From: Dactylosporangium siamense
GTDB taxonomy: Bacteria; Actinomycetota; Actinomycetes; Mycobacteriales; Micromonosporaceae
Assembly: GCF_016862795.1 (NCBI RefSeq)
Contig: NZ_BONQ01000082.1
Coordinates: 1-49,966, forward strand
Reading direction: 5' to 3'
DNA length: 49,966 nt
Below, piece by piece: positions 1 to 7,584 of this stretch; the first letter of the stretch is position 1; each line of letters opens with the position of its first letter. The notes below the pieces were generated by a model. The model ran no database searches. It saw only the letters and a list, made by a program, of their open reading frames with translations, and had not been told where the DNA came from. Both the position numbers and the translations under genes were made by a program.

Positions 1-143
1 AAGTCGGTGGACTCCGCCGACGCGCTGTCCTGGCTGTAGACGCCGAAGTCGGACTGGTAGTCCTGCTCGCTGCCGGCCTCGGTGTGCAGCTGCTCCACGT
101 CACCGGACTCGTACCCGGTGTTGAACTCGCCGTACTCACTCAT
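1..143 (-). CDS. Acidic, low-complexity hypothetical protein (N-terminal part only)
   Basis: The first 47 codons are visible and the gene runs off the left edge. The ATG at 143 is preceded by a strong GGAAGGAA ribosome site about 7 nt away. The peptide begins MSEYGEFNTGYESGDVEQLH and continues rich in Glu, Asp, Ser, Gln and Tyr with almost no hydrophobic residues, so it looks disordered and cytoplasmic. No known domain is recognisable. It is divergent from the small membrane protein at 291, with a dyad between them. The start is well supported; the function is unknown. Confidence 0.7.
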   Translation of the reverse strand, partial: MSEYGEFNTGYESGDVEQLHTEAGSEQDYQSDFGVYSQDSASAESTD

Positions 144-197
144 CGCGGTGTTCCTTCCAAGTGGCTGTGCCGTTGTCGTTCGTTCCGATGAGGAGGA

Positions 198-220
198 CAC
201 TACTAGGCGCGATCGTAGTG
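198..220. promoter_or_regulatory. Dyad between divergent hypothetical genes
   Basis: CACTAC (198-203) and GTAGTG (215-220) form a perfect 6-bp inverted repeat with an 11-bp spacer, in the gap between genes starting at 143 (-) and 291 (+). It resembles the CTACTA/TAGTAG dyad at 942-960. A repressor site is a guess; no regulator is identified. Confidence 0.35.
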
Positions 221-290
221 ACGAATCCCCGAATCGTGCCACCGCCGCGGCCGGGTCAGGCGACGGTGGGCGGTCGCGTACGGTGACGGG

Positions 291-797
291 GTGCAACTAC
301 GCGGGATCCAGACGGCGGACGGGACCACGGCGACACTGCGGTTCACCGGCGACGGTGTGTTCGTCGTCGGCCGCTCCGCTCGCCAGCACATGTTGCTGCG
401 CCTGGCCGGCGGATCCGCGTTCGCCGCGCTGGCCGTCGCGATGACCGCGATGGGCGTCGGCGGTGCCGTCAGCGCCCGGGCCGGCGTGGTGCTCTTCGTG
501 CTGGCCGGCGTTGTGGGCGCCGCTGCCGTGGCCGTGGCGTGCGCCGGTTGGGCGCTGTCGGTGCGGGCCGGCCGGGCAGTCCGTGACGGCGTGACGCCTC
601 CGGACCTGCCGCTGTCCGCGATGCGCTGGGCGCGCAGCACTGACGAAGGAGGGCGGGTGCGCGTCACCGTTGGTATGGACGACGGCGGCGAGTTCGAATT
701 CATGGCATCGGGTCAAGCCGGCGCCGACCTGGTCCGACGGTTCGCCGGCCTGCTGGGCGCGGGCGGTCCGCCCGGCGGATTCTCGGCGCAGGGCTGA
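291..797 (+). CDS. Small membrane protein of unknown function (168 aa)
   Basis: This reads from a GTG start through 168 codons with typical high-GC3 codon use. Two hydrophobic stretches, roughly residues 38-60 and 63-88, predict a membrane hairpin. A soluble beta-rich segment precedes it (residues 1-30, with GDGVFVVGRSA), and a basic, polar C-terminal region follows. I recognise no family. It stands alone between the divergent acidic protein and the 3' end of the copper operon. No clear Shine-Dalgarno sequence precedes the GTG, so the start could lie slightly downstream. Conserved membrane topology and coding bias support a real gene. Confidence 0.6.
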   Translation: MQLRGIQTADGTTATLRFTGDGVFVVGRSARQHMLLRLAGGSAFAALAVAMTAMGVGGAVSARAGVVLFVLAGVVGAAAVAVACAGWALSVRAGRAVRDGVTPPDLPLSAMRWARSTDEGGRVRVTVGMDDGGEFEFMASGQAGADLVRRFAGLLGAGGPPGGFSAQG

Positions 798-941
798 GTG
801 CGGCTGGCGCCCTTCTCCTGCTGAGGGTAGGAGTCGGCGATCGCTGTCACGCGACGCGAGTCCCTGAGCGATGCAGAACTCGCGCCGCGTCAAGCCGGGT
901 TAACAGCGACCACACCAGAGGTCCCCGACTCACGCCGAATA

Positions 942-960
942 CTACTATCGCGTCTAGTAG
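942..960. promoter_or_regulatory. CTACTA-N7-TAGTAG inverted repeat downstream of the copper operon
   Basis: A perfect 6-bp inverted repeat (942-947 and 955-960) lies in the 199-bp gap between the gene ending at 797 and the operon end at 997. Both flanking genes point into this gap, so it may act as a weak stem-loop. Its likeness to the 198-220 dyad suggests a protein-binding motif instead. Nothing else is evident in the gap. Confidence 0.3.
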
Positions 961-996
961 ACGTCGAGAGCGTGTGTGCTCGCCGGCAGCGCGCTC

Positions 997-2658
997 CTAA
1001 CGGACGGGAACTCTGGCGGTCACGGTCGCCTGGTTGATGTCGTCGACGCGCACGGTGATACGCATGTCCCAGGTGCCGGCGCTCGGGAATGCGACCTGTC
1101 CGCTGGCATGGTCCGGACTGAGCGCCACCATCGGCACCGTGATCGGCTCGACCTCCTTCGCCGGCAGCGCGACCGTCGCCTTCCACTCCACGACCTGCAG
1201 CGGCGCGCTGCCGTCGGGTTTGCGCGCGTACAGGTGGACGGTGTTGATCCCGGTCTTCGCCGGCGAGACGTCGACGACGACCTGGAACAGGTTGCTGCTG
1301 ACCTTGACCTCGACGGGGCGGCCGGGCTGCGCCGAGGCGGCTTCGACGCTGCGCGCGGGGGTCGTCTGCACCAGGACGGACGTCACGCCGAGGATGAGCA
1401 CGACGACGCCGATCTCGACGAGGACCCCGATCCGCAGCCGCCCGCGCACGGAGGCGGCCTCCTTCTCGTCGTCGGCGGCGGCCGGGAAGTCGCGGTTGGT
1501 GATGTCGCGCGCGTATGCGGCTGCCACGATGATGACCGCGAAGAGGCCGACCTTCGTGATGACGAGCCGGCCGTAGAGCGTGCCGGTGAGTGCGCTGAGC
1601 GTGCCGATCTCGACGAGCGCCTGGGCGGTGCCGGCCAGGACGAGCACGGTGACGGCGAGCAGCGCCCAGCCGGACCACACGGGCATGATGGCGGCGAGCT
1701 CCCGGTGGCTCGCGCGGCGCAGGAGGAACCCGAACAGCACGACCAGTCCGCCGACCCAGACGGCCATGGCCGCGAGGTGGGCGGCGTCGGCGACGACCGT
1801 CAGCGCGGGGACCGGCGACGCGCTCGGATGCCCGGACAGCGGCCAGGTGGCGGCGCCGACGACCGCCACGAGAATCAGGAGCGCCCGGTCGACCTTGCCG
1901 GCGCGCAGGCCGGCGACCGGTCGCAGGAGCAGCACGGCGGCGGCGACGGCGGCGAGACGGACCAGGTGGGCGGCGCCGTAGGCGGTGCCGAGCGACTCGG
2001 CCGCCCCGTCGAGGGTCCCGCCCAGGAGCCCGTTGCCGGAGGTGTACGGGATCTGCAGGTACAGCTCCAGCAGCGTGCTGACCGCGACGAGCCCACCGCC
2101 GACGACGGCGAGGCGGGCCGGGCCGGTGGTGGGCAGCCGGGCCGGCCACAGCGTGAGGAGGATGAGGGCCGGGCCGACGAGCAGGATCAGTCCCAGGAAG
2201 CCGATCCACCGTGCGGCGGACATGGCGTTCTTCACGAGCGGGTCGGTCTGGACGCCGGCGCCCGCGTCGTCGGTCGGGGTGGCGGAGACCTGACCGTAGG
2301 AGAAGGCGAAGCCGCCGCTGATCGGGTGGTTGTCGGCGGAGATGACCCGGTAGCTGACGAGGTAGGTGCCCTTCGACCCGTCGCCGCGGACCGGGATGAC
2401 GAGGTCGGCGCCGCGTGCGGTGGCTTTGCCGGTGTCCAGGCGTCCGCCGTCGGGCGTGATGACCCTGACCTTGTCGGCGACGGGCCGGACCGGCTCGCTG
2501 AACGTGACGACGACCTCGCCGGGCAGCGCGTCGACGACGACGTCCGCGGTCGGGGCCGAGCCGACCAGGGTCGCGTGCGCGTTCGCGGGGGCCGCCGGCA
2601 GCGCGAGGACGGTGAGCGCGCCGAGCATCATGGCGGCGAGGTGTGTCCGCCACCTCAT
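997..2658 (-). CDS. CopC-CopD fusion (YcnJ-like) copper transport protein
   Basis: The 553-residue protein has a signal peptide (1-27) whose cleavage after NA would expose His28 as the mature N-terminus. A CopC domain (about 28-120) follows with a second His in the DNHPISGG motif. Then comes a CopD-type membrane domain of about eight helices (about 150-420) and a periplasmic Ig-like tail (about 430-553). In CopC an N-terminal His plus a downstream His binds Cu(II); CopD is thought to move copper across the membrane. The ATG at 2658 follows GGAGGACCCTGCG and overlaps the upstream VKOR stop as ATGA, so translation is probably coupled. It is the last gene of the copper operon. The fusion order matches Bacillus YcnJ. 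An import role is likely but not proven from sequence. Confidence 0.9.
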   Translation of the reverse strand: MRWRTHLAAMMLGALTVLALPAAPANAHATLVGSAPTADVVVDALPGEVVVTFSEPVRPVADKVRVITPDGGRLDTGKATARGADLVIPVRGDGSKGTYLVSYRVISADNHPISGGFAFSYGQVSATPTDDAGAGVQTDPLVKNAMSAARWIGFLGLILLVGPALILLTLWPARLPTTGPARLAVVGGGLVAVSTLLELYLQIPYTSGNGLLGGTLDGAAESLGTAYGAAHLVRLAAVAAAVLLLRPVAGLRAGKVDRALLILVAVVGAATWPLSGHPSASPVPALTVVADAAHLAAMAVWVGGLVVLFGFLLRRASHRELAAIMPVWSGWALLAVTVLVLAGTAQALVEIGTLSALTGTLYGRLVITKVGLFAVIIVAAAYARDITNRDFPAAADDEKEAASVRGRLRIGVLVEIGVVVLILGVTSVLVQTTPARSVEAASAQPGRPVEVKVSSNLFQVVVDVSPAKTGINTVHLYARKPDGSAPLQVVEWKATVALPAKEVEPITVPMVALSPDHASGQVAFPSAGTWDMRITVRVDDINQATVTARVPVR

Positions 2659-3212
2659 CGCAGGGTCCTCCAGAAGTCCCAGAATTTCACGCCGATCAGT
2701 GCGACCAGGACCAGGAGCCAGCCGGTGAGGATCGTGCTGTGATACCGGACGAGGATGCCGGCGATCGGCCGTCCACCGAGGTTGTGCAGCGTCACGTACC
2801 AGAAGATGGCGATCGTGACGACCCAGACGCCCATGCAGTACGGGCACAGGGCACCGATGCGGTACACGCTCTGCACGAACAACCAGTGCACGAACGCCAC
2901 GCCGAGGGTCGCGCCCGCCTGCAGGCCGAGCCACCACCAGCGGGGCAGCACGGCGCCGGCGAGCACCGCGACGCCGGTCGTGCCGACCACGGTGAACCCG
3001 ACCAGGCCGAGCAGCGGGTTCGGGAACCCGAACACCTCGGCCTGGTCACTGGCCATGATCGAGCCACAGGACAGGATCGGGTTGATGCTGCACGTCGGCC
3101 GGTACGCCGGGTCCTGCAGCAGCCGGACCTTCTCGACGGTCAGCACGAACGCGGCGACCAGCCCGAGCCCGCCCGCGACGGTGAGCAGCCACCCGAGCCT
3201 GCGGACGGGCAT
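2655..3212 (-). CDS. Vitamin K epoxide reductase (VKOR) family thiol oxidase
   Basis: This 185-residue integral membrane protein has about five hydrophobic helices. It carries the VKOR cysteine set: Cys41 and Cys49 in the extracytoplasmic loop, and the CPYC redox centre at Cys124/Cys127 before a membrane helix. Bacterial VKORs re-oxidise DsbA-like proteins and pass the electrons to menaquinone, replacing DsbB in actinobacteria. The ATG shares one base with the stop of the upstream DsbA gene (TGATG), and its own stop overlaps the CopC-CopD start. This places it firmly in the copper operon and makes the neighbouring DsbA its probable partner. Confidence 0.9.
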   Translation of the reverse strand: MPVRRLGWLLTVAGGLGLVAAFVLTVEKVRLLQDPAYRPTCSINPILSCGSIMASDQAEVFGFPNPLLGLVGFTVVGTTGVAVLAGAVLPRWWWLGLQAGATLGVAFVHWLFVQSVYRIGALCPYCMGVWVVTIAIFWYVTLHNLGGRPIAGILVRYHSTILTGWLLVLVALIGVKFWDFWRTLR

Positions 3213-3967
3213 CAGCTGCCGGCCGTGAGCGCGTCGTCGACGGCCTTCTTCAGGTTGGTGTAGGTGGGGGAGACCTGCAGCCGCTTGCCGTTGAGGAAGA
3301 ACGTCGGGGTGCCCTGCACGCCGAGGTCGGTGCCGTCGGCCTTGTCCCGGTTGACGCGCTCGACGGTGGCCTGGGCGGTGACGTCGGCGCGGTAGCGGGT
3401 CATGTCGAGGCCGAGCTGCTCGGCGAAGCCCTCGAACGTCGCCGCGTGCGACGTGCGCGCCTCGCCCCAGTCCTTCTGGGTGTCGAAGAGTTTGGTGTAC
3501 ATGGCCTCGAACTTGTCCTGTTTCGCCGCGGCCTCGGCCGCCTGGGCGGCGTTCTGGGCGTTGGTGTGGTTCGGCAGCGGGAAGTACCGCACCACGTAGG
3601 TGATCTTCCCGGTGTACTCCTTGCGGATCCGTTCGACCGACGGGTACGCGGCGCCGCAGGACTCGCATTCGAAGTCCAGGAACTCGACCAGGGTGACCTT
3701 GCCATCGGCGGCGACGTCGAGGCGGTGGCTGTCCTCACGCACGAGGCGCGGGTCGGTGGCGCTGGTGACCGGCTCGGCCTCGCTGCCGGTGTCGTCGAGG
3801 ACCAGGAACGCACCGACGGTGATCACGGCGGCGACCACGAGGGTGACGGTCAGCATCAGGTTGCCGTTCTGCCACCACCTGCGAGCCGGCCGGCGAGGTG
3901 AGCTGGTCCGTCGGGGCGGGGCGGTGAACGTCTGTCGCGTGGTGCGGGGCTTGGCCTTCTTGGTCAT
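3212..3967 (-). CDS. Membrane-anchored DsbA-like thioredoxin
   Basis: This is 251 residues: a basic cytoplasmic N-terminus (1-36), one membrane helix (about 37-57) and an extracytoplasmic thioredoxin-fold domain of the DsbA/DSBA-like family. The redox motif is CESC at Cys101/Cys104 after a FLDFE strand, and the cis-proline loop is GTPTF near the C-terminus. It should introduce or shuffle disulfides in exported proteins and be recycled by the VKOR encoded one base downstream. The ATG at 3967 has a GAGGGAG ribosome site and overlaps the stop of the CopD-CtaG gene (ATGA). Its presence inside a copper operon suggests a thiol-dependent step in copper-protein or cuproenzyme maturation, which is inference. 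Confidence 0.9.
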   Translation of the reverse strand: MTKKAKPRTTRQTFTAPPRRTSSPRRPARRWWQNGNLMLTVTLVVAAVITVGAFLVLDDTGSEAEPVTSATDPRLVREDSHRLDVAADGKVTLVEFLDFECESCGAAYPSVERIRKEYTGKITYVVRYFPLPNHTNAQNAAQAAEAAAKQDKFEAMYTKLFDTQKDWGEARTSHAATFEGFAEQLGLDMTRYRADVTAQATVERVNRDKADGTDLGVQGTPTFFLNGKRLQVSPTYTNLKKAVDDALTAGS

Positions 3968-6003
3968 CGGCGGGAGGCTCCCTCGTCGGTGGCGTCTTGG
4001 CTGGTGCGGCGTGATCCGGCGGCCCAGGCGGCCAGCTGCCGGTTGTAGGCGGCGAGCGCGTGGTCTTCGCCGTCCGCCTCGGCGCGGTCGATGGCCCGGT
4101 CGACCCGTCGTGCCTCGCGCTGGTCGGCGCGCCACCACTGGGCGAGCAGGATGATCGCGACAAGCGCGGTCGGCAGTTCCCCGAACGACCAGGCGATGCC
4201 ACCGCCGAGCCGTTGATCCTGCAGCGGCGACGCACCCCACGGCCGGGCGATGGCGGTGTACCAGTCGGCCGCGAGCACCGTCGTGGACTGCTGGATGGCC
4301 AGGCCGAAGATGGCGTGCAGCGCCATCGCGGCGAACAGCAGCAGCATCCGCAGCGGGTAGGGTGCGGGCCGCCGGCCGGGGTCGACGCCGATCAGGGCGT
4401 GGAAGAACAGGTACCCGGCGGTGAGGAAGTGCGCCTGCATCGCCAGGTGCGCGGCATGGGAGCGCAGCGCGAGCTCGAACAGGCCGGTGAAGTACAGCCC
4501 GTACAGGCTGCCGACGTAGACCGCGAGCGCGACGAGCGGATGGCTGAGCAGGACGGCGGGGCGGCTGTGCAGGGCGGCGGTCAGCCATTCCCGCGGCCCC
4601 GGCCAGTCCGATGCGCGGGTGGGACGCAGGGCCCGCAGCGCGAGGGTGACCGGTGCGCCGAGGACGAGCAGGATCGGGGCGAGCATGCTCAACGCCATGT
4701 GCACCACCATGTGCGCGCTGAACAGCACCGGCGCGTAGCGGGCCAGCCCCGAGCCGGTCACGAGGACCACCACCGCCCAGCCGGCCGTCCACACGACCAG
4801 GCGGTGCACCGGCCAGGTGACGCCTCGCCGCCGTAGGCGCCACCAGCCGGCGAGGTAGCTGCCGACCGCTACGACTGCGACCGTGACGGCGAGGGGTTCG
4901 ACGAGCCACTGCGTGAGCAGCCGGCCGGCGGACAGCGGGCCGGGCATCGGGAAGCCGAGCAGGGTCTGGGCGATGGTCTCCTCGCCGCTGTCACCGGTGG
5001 GTGGCGGCGTGCGGGACAGCGCGACCGCGAGCCCGGACGCCGCGGCGAGGACGGCCACCTCGACGACGGCGATCCGCCGGAACGTCCCGGGCCGGCCGTC
5101 GGCCAGGGCCGGGACGCTGAACCGCCGGTGCCATGCGGCGAGCACCACGACCACCGCCACGGCGGCGATCTTGACGGTGAGGAGCTGTCCGTACGTGCTG
5201 TTCCACAGCTCGGCCGGGTGTTGCAGGCGGGTCGTGGCGTTGAGGGCGCCGGCGGCGACGACGAGCGGCAGGCACCAGGTGGCGAGGACCGAGAAGCGGC
5301 GCACTGCCCGGTGCCGGTCGGCGGTGCCGCGATGACGCAGGAGGAGCAGCGCGGTGAGTCCGCCGACCCAGGCGGCCGCGGCGACGCTGTGCAGGACCAG
5401 CGACGACACGGCGAGCTGATGGTCGCCGGACGAGGCGGCGTGCCCGGCGAACGCCGGCGCGGCGAGCCCGGCCACCGCCACCGCCGCGAGGGGGACGACC
5501 GTGCGCACCTCGAGGGCGAACCGTGCCACGACCGCGGTCACCACGGCGGCGCTCGCGCTCACGAGCAGCGCCCTGCCCTGCACCAGGTCGAGCAGGAAGC
5601 TCACGGTCGCCCGCCCGCGCAGGACTTCGACCGCCGGGGTGGCCAGGAGGTCCGACACGGTGAACACGGCGAGCGCGGCGACCGCCAGCAGCCATCCGGT
5701 CGCGGCGAGCGACGCCAGCCGGACCGCATGGAATCCGGTGGCGGAGAGTGCAAGGCGGGCCCGTTCACGTTCGACCGGTGCGAGGCAGGCGGCGGCGACG
5801 AGCAGCCCGAGCGTCGCGGCCGCACTCACGTCGGCGAGCACCCGGGCGACCGGCAGCCCCCACGCTGTCACCGGCCCGGCCACCGGCAAACCCGGCAGCG
5901 CCGTGGTGCCGGTGCCGCCACCGGCATACACCGCGCTCGCCGCCGCGGCGACCCCGACGACGACCAGCGTGGCGACGGTCGCGCGCCGGTTCGCGAGCGT
6001 CAC
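3964..6003 (-). CDS. CopD / CtaG (caa3 oxidase assembly) fusion membrane protein
   Basis: The 679-residue polytopic protein has about 15 predicted helices. The N-terminal half (about 10-340) is CopD-like, with a small-residue-rich helix bundle and a WVGGL motif typical of that family. The C-terminal half (about 370-640) matches the CtaG/caa3-type cytochrome c oxidase assembly family, with histidines in HMVVHM and HAAHLAMQAH. The tail is cytoplasmic, charged and Arg-rich. Such fusions occur in actinobacteria and are thought to deliver copper to the oxidase. The GTG start at 6003 overlaps the YcnI stop as GTGA, and the end overlaps the DsbA start as ATGA. A longer reading frame continues upstream to 7434, but that part has no membrane character and overlaps the YcnI and CopC genes. 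Confidence 0.88.
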   Translation of the reverse strand: MTLANRRATVATLVVVGVAAAASAVYAGGGTGTTALPGLPVAGPVTAWGLPVARVLADVSAAATLGLLVAAACLAPVERERARLALSATGFHAVRLASLAATGWLLAVAALAVFTVSDLLATPAVEVLRGRATVSFLLDLVQGRALLVSASAAVVTAVVARFALEVRTVVPLAAVAVAGLAAPAFAGHAASSGDHQLAVSSLVLHSVAAAAWVGGLTALLLLRHRGTADRHRAVRRFSVLATWCLPLVVAAGALNATTRLQHPAELWNSTYGQLLTVKIAAVAVVVVLAAWHRRFSVPALADGRPGTFRRIAVVEVAVLAAASGLAVALSRTPPPTGDSGEETIAQTLLGFPMPGPLSAGRLLTQWLVEPLAVTVAVVAVGSYLAGWWRLRRRGVTWPVHRLVVWTAGWAVVVLVTGSGLARYAPVLFSAHMVVHMALSMLAPILLVLGAPVTLALRALRPTRASDWPGPREWLTAALHSRPAVLLSHPLVALAVYVGSLYGLYFTGLFELALRSHAAHLAMQAHFLTAGYLFFHALIGVDPGRRPAPYPLRMLLLFAAMALHAIFGLAIQQSTTVLAADWYTAIARPWGASPLQDQRLGGGIAWSFGELPTALVAIILLAQWWRADQREARRVDRAIDRAEADGEDHALAAYNRQLAAWAAGSRRTSQDATDEGASRR

Positions 6004-6686
6004 GCGCTCCGCTCGCTCCGCCGGGCGGCGGCGATGGTCAGTACCAACGCCGCGACGGCGATCGCGAGCGCTGCGGCGGACACGGCGAACGGCAGAGGGC
6101 CGGTGCCGGAGGACGCGGGCGGTGCCACAGCCGCGGGAGCGCTGGTGGGTGCGGTGCGGTCGAGCTTGAGGATCGGTGCCGGGTCGTCGGGTTCCTGGCC
6201 GCCGGTCGGCTCCTCGATCCAGCGGGACACCTCGCCGTCGGAGTATGTCTGCAGCGCCTTGAACACGATGGTGTCCACGTCGGGCAGCGGACCGGCGGAC
6301 AGCTCGAAGTCCTCGAAGTAGCCGGGTTTGATGCCGCCGCCGGCTGCCGCGGTCCAGGTGACCTTGGTGACGGCCTCGGTGAGCTGTCCGTCCGGCGTGT
6401 CGACCGGCTTGGGTAGCGGGGCGTGTTCCGTGGTGGCGGTCCAGCCGGGGACCGCCTTGAGGGCGACGAACGCGATCGGGGTCGCGGTCGGCATGACCAG
6501 TTCGAGTTTGACGGTGCTGGCGGTGTCGCTCTCGTTCGGCACCCGGAACGTCAGCCGGGCGGTGTTGCCCGGCACCGCGTCGACGGCGGTGACGCTGACG
6601 TGCGCGGCGGCGACACCCGGCGCCAGCAGGAGCGCGGCAGTGACGGCAACGACGACGGCGACCCGCTGCCACGTGGCTCTGAGCAT
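6000..6686 (-). CDS. YcnI-type (DUF1775) copper-binding membrane protein
   Basis: This 228-residue protein has a signal peptide (1-28) ending AAA, so the mature protein would start at His29. A DUF1775 beta-sandwich domain follows (about 29-165), then a Pro/Ala linker and a C-terminal membrane helix (about 198-220). In characterised YcnI the N-terminal His forms part of a mono-histidine Cu(II) site with a Trp; Trp residues are present here in VPGWTATT, VTWTAA and SRWIEE. The ATG at 6686 follows ACCGGAGGACGTAC. It lies 24 nt after the CopC stop and overlaps the CopD-CtaG start. It probably acts as an extracytoplasmic copper chaperone in the same pathway. Confidence 0.9.
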   Translation of the reverse strand: MLRATWQRVAVVVAVTAALLLAPGVAAAHVSVTAVDAVPGNTARLTFRVPNESDTASTVKLELVMPTATPIAFVALKAVPGWTATTEHAPLPKPVDTPDGQLTEAVTKVTWTAAAGGGIKPGYFEDFELSAGPLPDVDTIVFKALQTYSDGEVSRWIEEPTGGQEPDDPAPILKLDRTAPTSAPAAVAPPASSGTGPLPFAVSAAALAIAVAALVLTIAAARRSERSA

Positions 6687-6710
6687 GTACGTCCTCCGGT
6701 GGTGCGGCGG

Positions 6711-7370
6711 TCAGGTGGCGTCCGGCGATCCGGCGGGGGCCGGCGCGCTCGGTGGATCGCGACGTCGGCGGCGGGGCCAGAACGCGAGGGCGGCGGCGAT
6801 CGCGATGAGGCCGACGAGAAGCCCGACGACGAACGCGACGCCCCACGGCTGCATGGGCTCCTCCGCCGCGGCCGCGGCCGGAGCGGTGGCAGCGGCCGTT
6901 GTGGGTGCCGGGGCGGCAGCGCTGGTCCGGGCCGGGGACGGACTGCTGGCAGCCGGCGACGCGGCCGGGACCGTGGTGACCGTGAAGGTGATCTTCCCTT
7001 GGACGGGGTGGCCATCGGTGGAGACGACCCGGTACGTGACGGTGACCGTGCCGGCCGCCGTCGCCGCGCGCAGGGGCTGGGTGAGGGTCGTCCCGGCCCC
7101 GGTCGGTGCACCGGCGACCAGGTCGGCGCCGGCGGCGTCGACGATCACCACCTGCGCCATCGCCGGGTTCGGCGACTCGCGGAACGTCATCGTGATGGCG
7201 GTGGGGCTGTTCGGGAGGCTCACGCCCTCGGCCGGGTTGCTGCTGCGCAGCGCGTTGTGCGCCCAGGCCGGTGCCGCCGTGGCGGCCAGGGCCGTGACGA
7301 CGCTCACCACCGTGAGCGCGGCGCCCGCGCTCCACCGGCACCGCCGTCCCGCCAGCGTCTCTGACCTCAC
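6711..7370 (-). CDS. CopC-domain periplasmic copper chaperone with C-terminal anchor
   Basis: This is 219 residues and the first gene of the copper operon. A signal peptide (1-37, ending AWA) would leave His38 as the mature N-terminus. The CopC domain spans about 38-135 and includes the second ligand region DGHPVQG. A long Pro/Ala/Ser linker (about 136-175), a membrane helix (about 178-198) and a basic tail complete it. The GTG start at 7370 has a GGAAGGAAGGAACG ribosome site. The gap to the divergent CDF gene (214 bp) must contain the operon promoter, but no convincing -35/-10 pair is visible on this strand. Confidence 0.9.
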   Translation of the reverse strand: MRSETLAGRRCRWSAGAALTVVSVVTALAATAAPAWAHNALRSSNPAEGVSLPNSPTAITMTFRESPNPAMAQVVIVDAAGADLVAGAPTGAGTTLTQPLRAATAAGTVTVTYRVVSTDGHPVQGKITFTVTTVPAASPAASSPSPARTSAAAPAPTTAAATAPAAAAAEEPMQPWGVAFVVGLLVGLIAIAAALAFWPRRRRRDPPSAPAPAGSPDAT

Positions 7371-7518
7371 CGCGCCCGTTCCTTCCTTCCTCTGGCCCGA
7401 CTCCTATGCCACATAGTCGTTCACCGTGACGCAAAAGTTCCCGTGGCCCGCAACTCGATCGCTACCGGGACGTAAGTACGAAGCAACATAGTAGACAGGG
7501 ATGCGGGCCGAATACCTC

Positions 7519-7546
7519 TTGACGCGTCGTCGTTGATACATATTAG
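7519..7546 (+). promoter_or_regulatory. Probable sigma70-type promoter of the CDF gene
   Basis: TTGACG (7519-7524) and TATTAG (7541-7546) are separated by 16 bp, placing the start of transcription near 7553 and leaving a leader of about 30 nt before the ATG at 7585. The -10 lies inside the ATAC/GTAT dyad described separately. Confidence 0.5.
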
Positions 7547-7564
7547 TATGCGCATGTGAACATG
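7536..7564. promoter_or_regulatory. Two adjacent dyads over the CDF promoter and transcription start
   Basis: ATAC-N6-GTAT (7536-7549) covers the -10 region. CATGT-GA-ACATG (7553-7564) covers the expected start site. The second dyad contains TGAACAT, resembling half-sites of ArsR/SmtB-type metal sensors. That family assignment is inference, and no ArsR gene is in this window. Confidence 0.45.
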
Positions 7565-7584
7565 GGTTATGCGGAGGTGCCCTG

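Noticed and set aside
890-2653. Long minus-strand open frame of 587 codons over the CopC-CopD gene
   Set aside because: It is Arg/Pro/Gly-rich without domains and is a frame shadow of the CopC-CopD gene, which has a signal peptide, membrane helices and family motifs.
976-2742. Plus-strand open frame of 588 codons
   Set aside because: Asp/Gly/Arg-rich antisense shadow caused by high GC at third positions.
6004-7434. Upstream extension of the CopD-CtaG gene to 7434
   Set aside because: It would overlap the YcnI and CopC genes in another frame and adds Arg/His/Gly-rich sequence without membrane character.
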